The notes beneath the pieces were generated by a model that was given only the letters and a program-made list of their open reading frames with translations, ran no database searches and was not told where the DNA came from. Source: Acanthamoeba lenticulata (lineage: Eukaryota; Discosea; Longamoebia; Acanthamoebidae). Taken from it: a stretch of DNA of 30,048 nucleotides. This document shows positions 20,408 to 30,033 of this stretch, one piece after another; position 1 is the first letter of the stretch, and each line of letters begins with the position of its first letter. The position numbers were made by a program, and so were the translations under genes. The stretch is from positions 1-30,048 of the forward strand of contig NAVB01000428.1 in assembly GCA_002179805.1 (NCBI GenBank), given 5' to 3'.

Positions 20408-20697
20408 ATCAGCGCAACCTCGTCGGCAACCCAATGGTTTGGGCTCCCTAAGGCGGGCAACCAGCGAGCCACTTTACGTGACAAAATTGGCGCTCCAATG
20501 TGACACGCCAAATGGCAAAGAACACCGAGACCGCGTGGCCGACTTTTGGGCCGTTGCAACAACGGGACAGCAGTCAAAGCAGTTTTTGCCTTAAAAACCA
20601 TTTGCGCCAACGTGTGGAAAGCCTACAGGCAGCTTTATTGCGCGCGCAAGGATGCACAGACAGAACGAAGCGGACCGAGGGCCGAGTCGTCCTCGGC

Positions 20698-21057
20698 CTA
20701 GTTGATGGTGTACTCCTTCCTCACGTGGCCCAGGCCCAGCGAGTTGAAAAAGTTATCCAACGCGCCGCACTTGCTTTCCCAAACGCCGTCGACGCGCCAG
20801 CTAGACGCGCTGCGCCCGGTGGATTGTTCGCGCACGGTCGTTATGTAGGTGTAGCTCGCTATGGGCTTGAAGTAGGAGACCAACTTGTAATCGAACGCCA
20901 AGTTAAAGACCTCGTTCCCTATCCACACCTTGGCGAACAGCTTGCCCGTGCTCTTGAAGATGGAGAGGTCGACTATGGGCAGAGAGTCGATCTTCTTCCC
21001 TATGTCGACCGCGATGCCTGCCACTTGTGCTGCTGCCAACAGCGCTTCCAGAGCCAT
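20698..21057 (-). CDS. Unrecognised 119-aa protein
   Basis: A single-exon frame from ATG at 21057 to the stop at 20698. It starts with a short Ala-rich amphipathic helix (MALEALLAAAQVAGIAVDIG), then becomes beta-rich and aromatic (KLFAKVWIGNEVFNLAF, SYFKPIASYTYITTV) and ends GLGHVRKEYTIN. I do not recognise a family. It has the same orientation as the helical gene at 18948-20407, whose start is 290 bp downstream. Both genes have the 10-mer AATTGGCGCT in their upstream flanks (21214-21223 here, 20485-20494 there). The two could be functionally paired, but nothing in the sequence proves it. Confidence 0.5.
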   Translation of the reverse strand: MALEALLAAAQVAGIAVDIGKKIDSLPIVDLSIFKSTGKLFAKVWIGNEVFNLAFDYKLVSYFKPIASYTYITTVREQSTGRSASSWRVDGVWESKCGALDNFFNSLGLGHVRKEYTIN

Positions 21058-21065
21058 GTCGTTAT

Positions 21066-21092
21066 GAGGTGGTGGTGGTGGTGGTGTTGTTG
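21066..21092. repeat. GGT/GTT trinucleotide run
   Basis: A GGT-repeat grading into GTT, immediately upstream of the ATG at 21057 and therefore in the 5' flank of the 119-aa gene. The rest of the 21058-21344 gap shows an AGAGA-rich patch (21288-21323) and no gene. Confidence 0.75.
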
Positions 21093-21344
21093 TTTTAGGG
21101 TCGTCGCTGGCTGGTTGTGTTGGAGGAGTGACTTTCGTGACCGAACGCCGCCATTTTTGATGCTAGTTTTAAAGCGCCACGATCGATTCAGGATGTGCCA
21201 CAGAGATGTCGGTAATTGGCGCTGGAGTGCAACTCTGTATCTGGCCGAGACGACGGCAACCTCCCGCCAGGCACTCACAGGTGATATCAGGGAGAAAGAA
21301 AGAGAGAAAGAGCGAAGAGAGAGTGAGCCAATTTTATTCTCCAG

Positions 21345-21583
21345 GAGGCTGCCTGGTCCACCTCGGGGCAGCGAATGCGGCCGAGAACGGCCACCTAGAT
21401 GTGGTCGTTTGGATGTGCTCGATCAACTACTACTGGATCAGGGATCTGTATGCTTCTGCAGCTGCCGGTGGACACACCAACATCCTCGACTGGCTGTACA
21501 AACACTTCAACGGGTATTTCGACATAGAAATGACCGGTCTTGGACTAACGCTTCGCTGTCTAGCGGATAGCCTCGAGATTTGA
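21345..21583 (+). pseudogene. Ankyrin-like repeat protein, 3' fragment
   Basis: After an acceptor-like CTCCAG the plus strand reads AANAAENGHLDVVVWM and AAAGGHTNILDWLYKHF, two clear degenerate ankyrin-type repeats of the same style as the fragment at 18242-18628. It ends ADSLEI-stop. There is no start codon or upstream domain in place. The simplest reading is that it and the 18242 fragment are remnants of one gene, or of neighbouring copies, now separated by about 2.7 kb holding two opposite-strand genes. A single gene with a 2.7-kb nested intron is possible but would be very long for this genome. Confidence 0.55.
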
Positions 21584-21688
21584 GGGCCCGCAGCAGCTCA
21601 AAGTGTCCACCGCCAGCAGCACCGGCGCAGGCTTCGGCATTCTTCACGCCAGTTCTCGCCTCCACCCAATCGAACGTGTGTAAAACAC

Positions 21689-22078
21689 TTAGATCATAGA
21701 TTCACGGAGACCGCCCTCCTGGTGGAAGACGTAGAGGTTCTTGACCTTCATCTGCATGCCCTGAGCGGCGGGCGTCATGTAGGCGTCAGCGAGGGTGGTC
21801 GACACGAACTGGCCGGTGAGCTTCTGTCCGGTGAGCGGATCGGAGCTGGTCGGGCTGCGGTAGTCGGCGGAGCTGGTGTTGACCTGGACCAGGCCCTTGC
21901 TCGGGGCGCCGGCAAAGTTCTCGGGCGCGCTGGCGTCCATGAAGCTGCACCGAGGCCGACCAGGAGCTGGCGGGGCGTCACCAGTTCGGGGATGCCGCCG
22001 TAGTCGATGACCTTGCTGCGGCCATCGAGCGAGTAGCCGATCTTGCTGATGCGCAGCTTCTCGATGCCGGAAGGTCAT
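21689..22078 (-). pseudogene. Frameshifted fragment of an unidentified protein
   Basis: The minus strand holds a 129-codon open frame from 22078. Its first third is Arg/His/Pro/Gln-rich, like an off-frame reading. In the adjacent frame the same stretch gives well-formed protein (EKLRISKIGYSLDGRSKVID, then GIPELVTPRQLLVGLG). From about 21950 the first frame becomes the protein-like one (FMDASAPENFAGAPSKGLVQ ... YVFHQEGGLRESMI). A single-base deletion near 21952-21957 would explain the switch; no GT-AG intron of sensible size can. The 5' end has no acceptor or conserved start, so it also looks truncated. A sequencing error is an alternative. I do not recognise the family. Confidence 0.45.
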
Positions 22079-22274
22079 TAATGAAAAAATACAAACAATT
22101 TAAATGCTCTTGGGCCACGCAAGGGAACTTAGCGGTTTCCTCGCGGTTTGGCAGCTCGTGACAGTCAGCGCAGAACAGCGGAACCAGCAGACACACGACG
22201 CTCAGCTCACGTGGGGGATCCCCTCCCGCTCCGTTTTCGTTCTTTTTGCTGCCAAAAGAGAAGAGAGCACGACC

Positions 22275-23409
22275 ATGGAAGAAGCTGCCAGCTGTGTCGT
22301 AATAGAGGGAATGTTAGCCTACACGGCGCTCCCCTACGTGGTCTTCATCGTGACCTACTGGGGCCTCTCGGCATTTTTCCTCCTCTGCGATCGTTTGCTC
22401 TTGCGTGCCTCGACACCACCAACGCATCCATCTCCATCTCCCACGGCCGCCGGTGAGGTCACGCCGCTCGATCGATTCAAGGTGCAGAAGGGCCTCACGG
22501 AAGAACGGTTGCGTTTCACGTGGAGTCACGCGCTGCACGTGTTGGGTTTGCATCTGTTTGTCTCCACCGCGGTGGGTCTTGCCCTGAGCCCGCTGTGGCC
22601 TGACGAAGGCTACGTGCTCTGTCTTCCTCCTCCACTCGCCAATGCTCTTCACGCTCTCGGGGCCGCTCCAGCAACGCACAGCAGTGCCCACCTCTTCTCC
22701 CCGCTCACCCTCTTCCGATTCGCCTATGAATTCCTCTTCATCTTAATTCTCTTCGAGATCTTCTTCTTCTACTCCCACTTTGCTCTGCACCAACCGGCTC
22801 TATACAAGCGAATCCACAAGCTGCATCACTACTACACCGGTGTGTCATCATTTTTTGAACTTTTTTAATTCATTTTTTTTTTTCCTATTTTCTAAATGCT
22901 TCACGACGACACAACAGCGCCAGTGGGTCCCGCCGCCCAGTATGTGCATTGGATTGAGCACATCGTGGGCAACAGCCTCTCGCGTGCGTCCTCCTGCTCA
23001 TTTTCCTTGTGGTGCTTAAGCTGACCATCCCCGGGGGCCCGACACAGCCATTCTGCCGGCCATCATCGTGCGCGCCCACCCCATCACCTACACCGTGTGG
23101 GCCTTCCTCGCGACATGCACTGTCGTGGCCTCGCACAGCGGGTTCGTCTCTTGCTTTTGGGCGTGCTGGAAGTGGTGGCAGCTGACTTGTTTCTACAAAA
23201 ATCACAGCTACGGCCGCTACGCGCTGATCACGAGCCAAGAACATGACATGCACCACAAGCACTTCAACGTCAACTTTGGCACCCTCGGCTTTCTTGATCA
23301 GCTCCATGGCACGACCTACGCCCAGTCCCCCCACTACCTACGCGACCAGGAGAAGTTGCTGCGGAACAACCCCGGCCAGCGCCCTCCGTCCGTGAAAGCC
23401 AACAAGTAG
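22275..23409 (+). CDS. Fatty acid hydroxylase / sterol desaturase superfamily protein
   Basis: Four exons: 22275-22839, 22918-22983, 23048-23141 and 23208-23409 (927 nt, 308 aa). An N-terminal hydrophobic segment (YVVFIVTYWGLSAFFLL) and further membrane helices flank the histidine boxes of this di-iron superfamily: HFALH (168-172), HKLHH (181-185) and HDMHH (254-258), the last followed by NFGTLGFLDQLHGT. This arrangement matches integral ER enzymes such as C-4/C-5 sterol oxidases and FAXDC2-like proteins. The substrate cannot be chosen from the sequence. The length is normal for the family, and the exon junctions are all in phase. Confidence 0.88.
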
Positions 23410-23499
23410 TTGCTGGTTGTGTTCAGTCTTATCCCACAAGCCAAGTGTACAGCATTCCAAAGCGCACCAGCCCAAGAAAAAATTGCGGTCGGCTGCCAA

Positions 23500-23511
23500 C
23501 TTTGGCCAAAG
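23500..23511. promoter_or_regulatory. 12-bp perfect palindrome upstream of the 959-aa gene
   Basis: CTTTGGCCAAAG is self-complementary. It lies about 50 bp before the ATG at 23560 in a 150-bp gap after the hydroxylase stop. It may be a protein-binding site; no known factor is assigned. Confidence 0.35.
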
Positions 23512-23559
23512 AAAAGTTAGCAGCTACTTTTGCGCCACGCATACTTGAGCACCACACGC

Positions 23560-26439
23560 ATGGACCGGGTCACGCTGCTCGTGGTCGAGGGCAAGACTTT
23601 TGTGCACCACGTTTCCACTTTGCCCGACCAAGTCCTTGTGCGCGTCCACATTGTCTCCGACGACCACATCTTCGACCTCGGTCGCAATGACGTGCAAGCC
23701 ATGGGCACACTCTGTGCCATGCTCAACGACGCGGCATTGTTTGGTGGCGAAGGCGACCCCAGCAGGCCACAGGGCGACGACAGGCTTGACCCAGCCGCAA
23801 TCGTGTCGAGCGCGGTGCCGCTGGCCTATGAGCGCATTACGTCCGATTGCTTTGCCAAGGTCTTGGCCTATGTGCGTCACGGCCAGCAGCAGACGCTGGA
23901 AGAGGACAAGAACGTCATGGACGACGACCGCGCATCCGTGGCTGTTGCCCACTGCAATTATTGGAACAAACATCCAGTTACACGGCCGGTCCAACACAGC
24001 GCCGCCATCACTGCTTGTCTCGGCGCTGACCTGATTGCACGACCCGCGCAAAGCGACAACAAGCTGGTTCGCTTGGCCGACGCTGATGACGAGAGCAAGG
24101 GCACGACCGCGATGGGTCACGCCCAAGATGAAGAAGAAGAAAAACCGCAGCGCGGAAAGCGCCCAGCCTCGCCTGAAGCCACAGTGCCGACGCAATGCAA
24201 GAGGTCTCGCTCCAACGCAAGTCATGGGCCACAATACAAGACGCGCCACGAGGTGCAGGCCGTCGTCGACGCGATGCTGGCGGCCGAGTACATGCAGGTG
24301 GCGGGCATGGTCAACGCTCTGGCCAAGGTTGTGGCCGACTGGATGGTGGGCCTCACACCGGCGCAAATCCGAGCCCAATTCGACCTACCCGAGGACCTGG
24401 ACCGCGGCGCCTTCGACGAGCTGCGCTACGACCTCGGATGGTCCACCTGCAAAGATCCCTCAGCATCAACCGCTGCACCTTGCCGCGAGACTCGGACTCG
24501 CGCGATAGGCGGCTGGCACGATTTACCGTGGCCGCTCCAGCAGCAAGTGCTGCACTGGTACCGCTGGGTGGCGCCGGACGCGCACCTCATGCTGGCACTG
24601 TTTGTGTGCCGCGGTTGGCGCAGTGCATTCCGTATACGGATGCCTCAGGCGCCCTTGGCCGTCGTGGAGCAGCTTCTCGCCACCTGCCCCAGCTGTGCCA
24701 CCCTGCACTGGGCCTTTGCCGAAGCGGGCATGCACGCCAGGTGGCTGACACACCATGCTGTGTATGCTATCACCAAGCACCCCGGCCGCCGCACGCTCCT
24801 CTCTTGGCTTCAAGACCGCGGCCTCCTCAATGGCCTCCACGACCGCATGTTGACGGGACTCGAACGCCACGGGACGGTCGAGGACATACGTTGGGCCGTC
24901 GAGGACAAGCACTGGCCGCTGTTTCGCCAGCACGACGGCAATCTGGCTTACAGCTGCGACGATCTGGCCAAGATCAAGTGGGTGCGCGCACATCTCCTTG
25001 CCACCGACCCCAAGTCGGGGGCAGACCCGGCGTTCATCTTTCGACGAGCGCTCGATGCGCACCGTCCCCAGACGGCGGCATGGGCGTGGGACGAGCTTGG
25101 CGTGCACGAGCTAGCTGATCCGGGCCAAGTCGAGCAACGTCAAAAAAACAGAATGCTAGTCAACGCCCGCGAGCAGCTCAGTTTCGGAGCGCAGGCTGGC
25201 CGCATGGAGCTCGTCCTCGAGGCCGCGCACCATCTGCGCGGCCACTGCTGGTACTATCTCGCCAGCGTTATCAACGGGGCAGTGACAAACCGGCGAATGG
25301 ACATGCTCGAGTGGGCTTGGCAAGAGTTCCTGGCCCACCCGAGCGCATCCTGCCCTCAGCAGTACCGTGCGCACATAGCCACTCAAGACGGTGTCGAGGC
25401 CATCTCGCCCGAGGAGGACAAGGAGATCCGCGCGCTGGGCTATGTGGGCCTCAATCTGCTCTTCACCGCCATGAAAGCCGACAACTGGCCCGAGCTCATG
25501 GGCTGGGTGTGGGCCCGCCTTGACGCGCAGCCCAGATGTGCTCAGGCACTCCGCCTGGATTTTGATACATTCGTCGACATCGGATGGACGATCGAAGAGA
25601 CCTGTGAGGAAATCGCGTTGTGGGCGTTGCGCCAGCCGGACCTGTCGGCGCTCTCTCGCTTCCACGAGCGCATCCCATTTCAAGCCACCGGCTTGGTGTG
25701 GCACGCCATCGAGCCTGATCGGATGGACCTTGTCGAATGGTGCGCCGAGCGGTCCGACCCGACGAGTTGGGACATCATGATGATGGGCAAGGCGCTGTCC
25801 CGAAATCGACTTGGCATTGCGCGCTGGCTTAACACGCACGGCGTGCCCTACATGGTCGAACCCAAGTGCACCAACACCACCGACCTGTGCGGCTACAATG
25901 ATTGCAACTGTCGTCTGTATGCCGTCTTGTCTTCGGCCGTAAAAAGTGGAGACTTAGCGGTCGCCAAGTGGACCGTCGAGACCCTTTTGCCTCCGCATGG
26001 GGGCATCGCCGCCTGGACGGCAGAGATGCGCATCGGCGCACTCGGCACCGCCGCGAGCAAGGGCTACTTGCCTGTGCTCGAGTGGCTCCTCCATGTGGCC
26101 GGCTTGAACAGCGCCAGCGACATGAGCCTCATTACAGAGTTCGCGGCGAGAGCGGGACGTCTCAACGTGCTCTGGTGGCTCGTGCACGAGCGCGGGTGGA
26201 CCATCCGCGTGGAAGACACGAGGCAAGCGCTGTGGCAACGGAAGCTGCGGCCGGATGGGGCTTTCCAGCCCGCGCAGCCCCAAGAGGAGCAACAAGAGGA
26301 GCCGCCCGAAGAAGCGCGCGAGGTCTTGCTGAGGCGCTGCATGGCCGGTCATTCAGCGATTGCGTCGCAGTGGCTCATCAACAGCGGCTTTGGGCAAGGC
26401 GATCTGCCCAAGAGCCTGATCAACACGAGTCGCTCTTAA
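23560..26439 (+). CDS. Intronless F-box / ankyrin-like repeat protein (959 aa)
   Basis: One uninterrupted frame from ATG 23560 to TAA 26439. A TTG at 23530 is in frame but unlikely to be the start. The N-terminal ~100 residues (VTLLVVEGKTFVHHVSTLP) may be a diverged BTB-like region; this is uncertain. A basic KRP...KRSR pair near 200-220 could be a nuclear signal. An F-box-like segment, DLPWPLQQQVLHWYRWVAPD then CRGWRSAF, lies at ~320-355. The rest is about ten degenerate ankyrin-type helical repeats with the motif DLVEWC / GIARWLNTHG / LPVLEWLLH / LNVLWWLVHERGW. F-box proteins recruit substrates to SCF ubiquitin ligases. The same domain pair is expanded in Pandoravirus-like giant viruses and in amoebae. 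Lack of introns over 2.9 kb, in a region where most genes have 4-21 exons, suggests viral origin or retrocopying. Confidence 0.75.
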   Translation: MDRVTLLVVEGKTFVHHVSTLPDQVLVRVHIVSDDHIFDLGRNDVQAMGTLCAMLNDAALFGGEGDPSRPQGDDRLDPAAIVSSAVPLAYERITSDCFAKVLAYVRHGQQQTLEEDKNVMDDDRASVAVAHCNYWNKHPVTRPVQHSAAITACLGADLIARPAQSDNKLVRLADADDESKGTTAMGHAQDEEEEKPQRGKRPASPEATVPTQCKRSRSNASHGPQYKTRHEVQAVVDAMLAAEYMQVAGMVNALAKVVADWMVGLTPAQIRAQFDLPEDLDRGAFDELRYDLGWSTCKDPSASTAAPCRETRTRAIGGWHDLPWPLQQQVLHWYRWVAPDAHLMLALFVCRGWRSAFRIRMPQAPLAVVEQLLATCPSCATLHWAFAEAGMHARWLTHHAVYAITKHPGRRTLLSWLQDRGLLNGLHDRMLTGLERHGTVEDIRWAVEDKHWPLFRQHDGNLAYSCDDLAKIKWVRAHLLATDPKSGADPAFIFRRALDAHRPQTAAWAWDELGVHELADPGQVEQRQKNRMLVNAREQLSFGAQAGRMELVLEAAHHLRGHCWYYLASVINGAVTNRRMDMLEWAWQEFLAHPSASCPQQYRAHIATQDGVEAISPEEDKEIRALGYVGLNLLFTAMKADNWPELMGWVWARLDAQPRCAQALRLDFDTFVDIGWTIEETCEEIALWALRQPDLSALSRFHERIPFQATGLVWHAIEPDRMDLVEWCAERSDPTSWDIMMMGKALSRNRLGIARWLNTHGVPYMVEPKCTNTTDLCGYNDCNCRLYAVLSSAVKSGDLAVAKWTVETLLPPHGGIAAWTAEMRIGALGTAASKGYLPVLEWLLHVAGLNSASDMSLITEFAARAGRLNVLWWLVHERGWTIRVEDTRQALWQRKLRPDGAFQPAQPQEEQQEEPPEEAREVLLRRCMAGHSAIASQWLINSGFGQGDLPKSLINTSRS

Positions 26440-26646
26440 ATGCTCGCACGCCCATTACACCGGTTTTTCGAAAAGAGCAAGTGCCTTCTTTTCCGTTTTC
26501 TTTTCTTTTCCTTTTGTTAGTGGCCCAGGCAAGAACCAATCGAACTTGCGCGGGTGTTTTCCGTTGCTCACGGTTGGGCCCGCGGCGATCCTAAGCAGCA
26601 AAACTCCCCAAGGCTGGCGATCGCCAGTTGACACTCCACCAAAGCC
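26440..26646. promoter_or_regulatory. 5' flank of the secreted beta-helix gene
   Basis: This 207-bp gap contains a pyrimidine-rich run (about 26480-26518) before the ATG at 26647. No other clear motif is seen. Confidence 0.4.
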
Positions 26647-29416
26647 ATGACACACTCCTCTACCACTTTTGGGGTGTTCTTGGCTTACTTGTTGTGTTGG
26701 GTGTTCATCCAACTGGCTGCGGCCGACTCTTCAACCACTCCAGTAATTTACGTCTCCACCAACGGTACCTGAGAACTACAACTTGATGCGTTGCCAGATG
26801 TCCAACCATTTCTGCATCATCTCCTTCAACAGGAAATGACTCGTGGTCCGGCCTGAGCCGAGCCTACCAGGGCGAAGTGAACGGCACGCTCGAGGGCCCG
26901 CTGCTGACCCTTCCTGCGGCTCTCGCCCAGGCGCGCCGCTTGTACGGAGCCAACCAGCTCAAAGAGATCCGCTTGGCCCCAGGCATCTACCGCCTGTCGG
27001 CCACAGTGAACCTGGATGAGCGCGACCACAACACCATCATCTCTGCCGAGGTGTGTTGTTCCCCTTTGTGTTTCACTCGCCTTAATTCATTTCATTGGTT
27101 GGCTTAATTCATACTCCGGCGACACAACCAGAACGCAGAGGCCGACGCGACTGTGATCACAGGCGGCTTGTACATCCCCCGAAACGCGTTCACGACCCTA
27201 CCGGGCAGCCTGACGGGCAAGGCGGCCCGCATCCCGGCTGAGGTGAGAACGAAGGTGAAGCAAGTCGACCTGTTCAGCAGCCAGGTTGGCCTCCGCGCCG
27301 ACCAGCTCACGGCCAACTTTGGCTGGAACCAACCGGGCATTGAGCTCTTCTTCAAGGGCGACGCCACGCGTCTGGCGCGTTGGCCCAACTACCCCAACTA
27401 CGTTCGCACCACTGACCTCTACACGGACGGTACATGTCCCCTCGCTTTGCGCTTCGTCATCAAGACATGTGGCTCACGCTCGTTGTGTTTCTCGCTTCAG
27501 CGATTCACATCCCGTACGCCAACGCCACGTCCTGGCCGGACTATGCCGACGTCTACGTCCACGGCTTCTTCGGATGGGACTGGTACGACGAGAGGCGCCC
27601 GATTGCCAGCGTCGACGAAGAGCAAAAGGTCATCAACCTCGACGTCCCGCTCAACTACTCGACGAAGCCCGATCATCGCTTCTACTACTACAACGTGATC
27701 GACGAGCTCGACGCCCCCGGCGAGTACTACATCGACCGGGAGCAGGGCGTGCTCTACTTTTACAGCCCGTCCAGCATCGAGACGGACACCGACGCCGTGC
27801 TGTCGCTGCTCGAGACCGGCCTGCTCAGGATCCGCAACGTCGTCAACCTCACCATCACTGGCCTGACCATGGAGGCCACGCAAGGGTCAGCTGTTGACGG
27901 CGGCGGCGGCTCGTTCAACGTCGTCCAGAACTGCACCATCAGGAACGTGGGCGCGAGCGCAGTCGTCTTCCCGAATGGCAACAACCACACGGTCATGACC
28001 TCGGAGCTCTACAACACCGTACGCGATGCGTTCTCTTTTGGCTACTCGGTGAGGCTAACTTTGCCCGAATCCAGGGCTCGTCGGCCATCTACCTGGGCTG
28101 CGGCAACCGCACCAGCCTCACCCCGGGCGGCCACATGGCGTTCGCCAACCACATCCACGACTTTGCGCGCTTCACCTGGTGCTATCGCCCCGCCGTGTCC
28201 GTCAGTGCGTCCTCCTCTCGGCTCCACCTTTTGATGCTGTTGGTGACTGGTGATCGGGCTTGGACCAGATGGCGTCGGCGTGCGAGTGATCAACAACAAG
28301 ATCCACAGCGCCCCGCATGGTGCCATCATCTTTGGCCAGTCGAACAACAACGAGATCTACTTCAACGAGATCTACGACGTCGTCCGTGAGACCAGCGATT
28401 CGGCGGCCATCTACCAGGGCCGCGACTGGACCGGACAGGGCACATACATCAGCTACAACTACATCCACGACATCGTCGGCGCCTCGTCGGACGTGAACGC
28501 CATCTACTTTGACGATGAGCACAGCGGCACCACCGCCTACGGCAACATCATCGTCAACGTGTCCCGCGGCGTGCTGGTTGGCGGTGGCCGCGACAACCAC
28601 ATCTTGAACAACATCTTTGTCAACATCTACGATGGTAAGTTGATGATGGTTGTCTGTTGTCGTTCAGCCGTCTCAGCTGAGATATCTGAACTCGCGCAGC
28701 CACGCTGCTGGCGGACGCTCGTGGACTGGAGCCTGACCGAAGCGGCAGCGGTAACGCCACGCTGTACCAGCGCCTCATGGCCCAGCCCATCACGACGCCG
28801 CCGTGGTCCGTCGAGTTCCCCACGCTGGCCACCATCTGGGAGGACCCTCTCGGCCCTAACGCGCCTCGTGTACGCGGCCAACTTCGTCCAATCGCGGAAG
28901 GCCAGCCTGACTGTTCTTGGTGCAGCACAACCAGTGGCGCCACAACGTGGCCTGCAACTGCGGGAACCAGATGCGCGCGACGAGGCTGGGCACTCCCTGG
29001 TTTAGGAACGCGTCCGCAGACAACTGGTGGGTGAACAGCACCTCCTGCCGGGCTGAGATCTTCTCCGACTACCAAGCCGGCTCGTTGCAGATCTCCGCCG
29101 AGGCGCCCTTCCTGACCAACATCACCTTCACTGCCATTCCCTGGGACCGGATCGGCCTCGAGAATGCCTACGCCAGTCTTCCAGACAACTTGGCCGGCCT
29201 CAGTACGCCCCTTCCCTCGGTCCCCTCGTAAACGCTGGTGGCTGTTGGCTTTCTGCTCACTCTTGTTGCGCACCAACAACTACAGAATACGGAAGCATCT
29301 CGACACCCGGCCAGAAATCCGACGACGATGGTGGCGACAAGAGCGCAGCTTCGCCAGCGGTGGCCCGTGGTGTGCTCGTTCGTGCGGTCGACTGGGCCAT
29401 GGCTCAGCTTCTTTGA
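26647..29416 (+). CDS. Secreted right-handed beta-helix repeat protein
   Basis: Nine exons: 26647-26764, 26833-27050, 27132-27429, 27501-28018, 28075-28204, 28269-28634, 28700-28869, 28926-29202 and 29286-29416 (2226 nt, 741 aa). Residues ~1-26 form a signal peptide (hydrophobic core FGVFLAYLLCWVFIQLAAA). GPLLTLPAALAQARRL and LKEIRLAPGIYRL are the usual opening of pectate-lyase-like beta-helix proteins. The middle has beta-helix turns such as LRIRNVVNLTITGLTME, FNVVQNCTIRNVGASAVVF and GVRVINNKIHSAPHGAIIFG, and later NHILNNIFVNIYD. Many N-x-S/T sequons suggest a glycosylated extracellular or lysosomal protein acting on a polysaccharide, but no catalytic residues can be assigned. The last exon was added because a GTACGC donor at 29203 joins in phase; without splicing the frame would stop at 29231. 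Confidence 0.8.
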
Positions 29417-29503
29417 ACGGTGAACCTTGTGCAGTTTTTCTTTTGTTTGTATTTGTACCAGCACCATGCGCATCATCATGTTCTACTTGATTCTCTTTTT
29501 TTT
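29417..29503. other. Short convergent intergenic spacer
   Basis: An 87-bp T-rich spacer between the stop of the beta-helix gene and the stop of the minus-strand gene. It would have to serve both 3' ends. Confidence 0.5.
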
Positions 29504-30033
29504 TTACAAGCAAGGGGGCGTGACAGACTCGTCGGGTGACGACTCGGCCTGGATGGAGGGGAACAGACGAGGCCGCAGAAAGGCCAGCTCCTCCTCGTCT
29601 GTCGCCAAAACGATTTTTTTGTTTGGTTTTTTTTTTTTTTTTAACAAAAAATGCATGAATAAACCTAAAAGGGCAAACGAGGGCGTACTGAACGGACGGA
29701 AAGGCGGAATCTCATCTTCGGTGTGCACTGGCGCTGTGCGGTCGATGCAGAAGAGGCTCCACGCCACCTGATTAAAAAAAATTAGAAATATTTTTCAACG
29801 AGCAAATAATGGTCAGGATCACGCACGTTGCCCGCAGCGTCGAAAAAGATCTGGACGCGCCCGATGATCTTGGTCACGATGCCGTCCTTGGCGCGCACCC
29901 AACCGTTGTGGGGAATCACGTCGCTCACGTCGCCATGCTCGCGGTACAGGATCGCCTGCACCAACTTGTGGATTTCGTGGGACGCCACGCTCACGATCTT
30001 GGTGATGATGCATCCCTGCAGCTCGTGCTTCAT
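29504..30033 (-). CDS. Unrecognised 126-aa protein
   Basis: Three exons: 30033-29827, 29767-29689 and 29598-29504 (381 nt, 126 aa). It starts MKHELQGCIITKIVSVASHE and continues with a compact beta-rich region (WVRAKDGIVTKIIGRVQIFFD). The C-terminal third, acidic and Pro-rich, reads LFPSIQAESSPDESVTPP. I do not recognise a family. The first exon is well supported by coding-like composition. Exons 2 and 3 rest on in-phase GT-AG joins; without the second intron the frame runs through a Lys-rich stretch encoded by the poly-T run near 29625-29645, which looks non-coding. Only 15 bp of 5' flank are in the window, so an upstream start cannot be excluded. Confidence 0.55.

Noticed and set aside
18242..21583. 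A single F-box/ankyrin gene with a nested two-gene intron of about 2.7 kb
   Set aside because: All other introns here are below 170 nt, and no donor after 18580 pairs in phase with the acceptor before 21345. Kept only as an alternative.
29625..29645. Lys-rich extension of the 29504-30033 gene through the poly-T run
   Set aside because: The run looks intronic. An in-phase GT-AG join (29688 to 29599) removes it and gives a better C-terminus.
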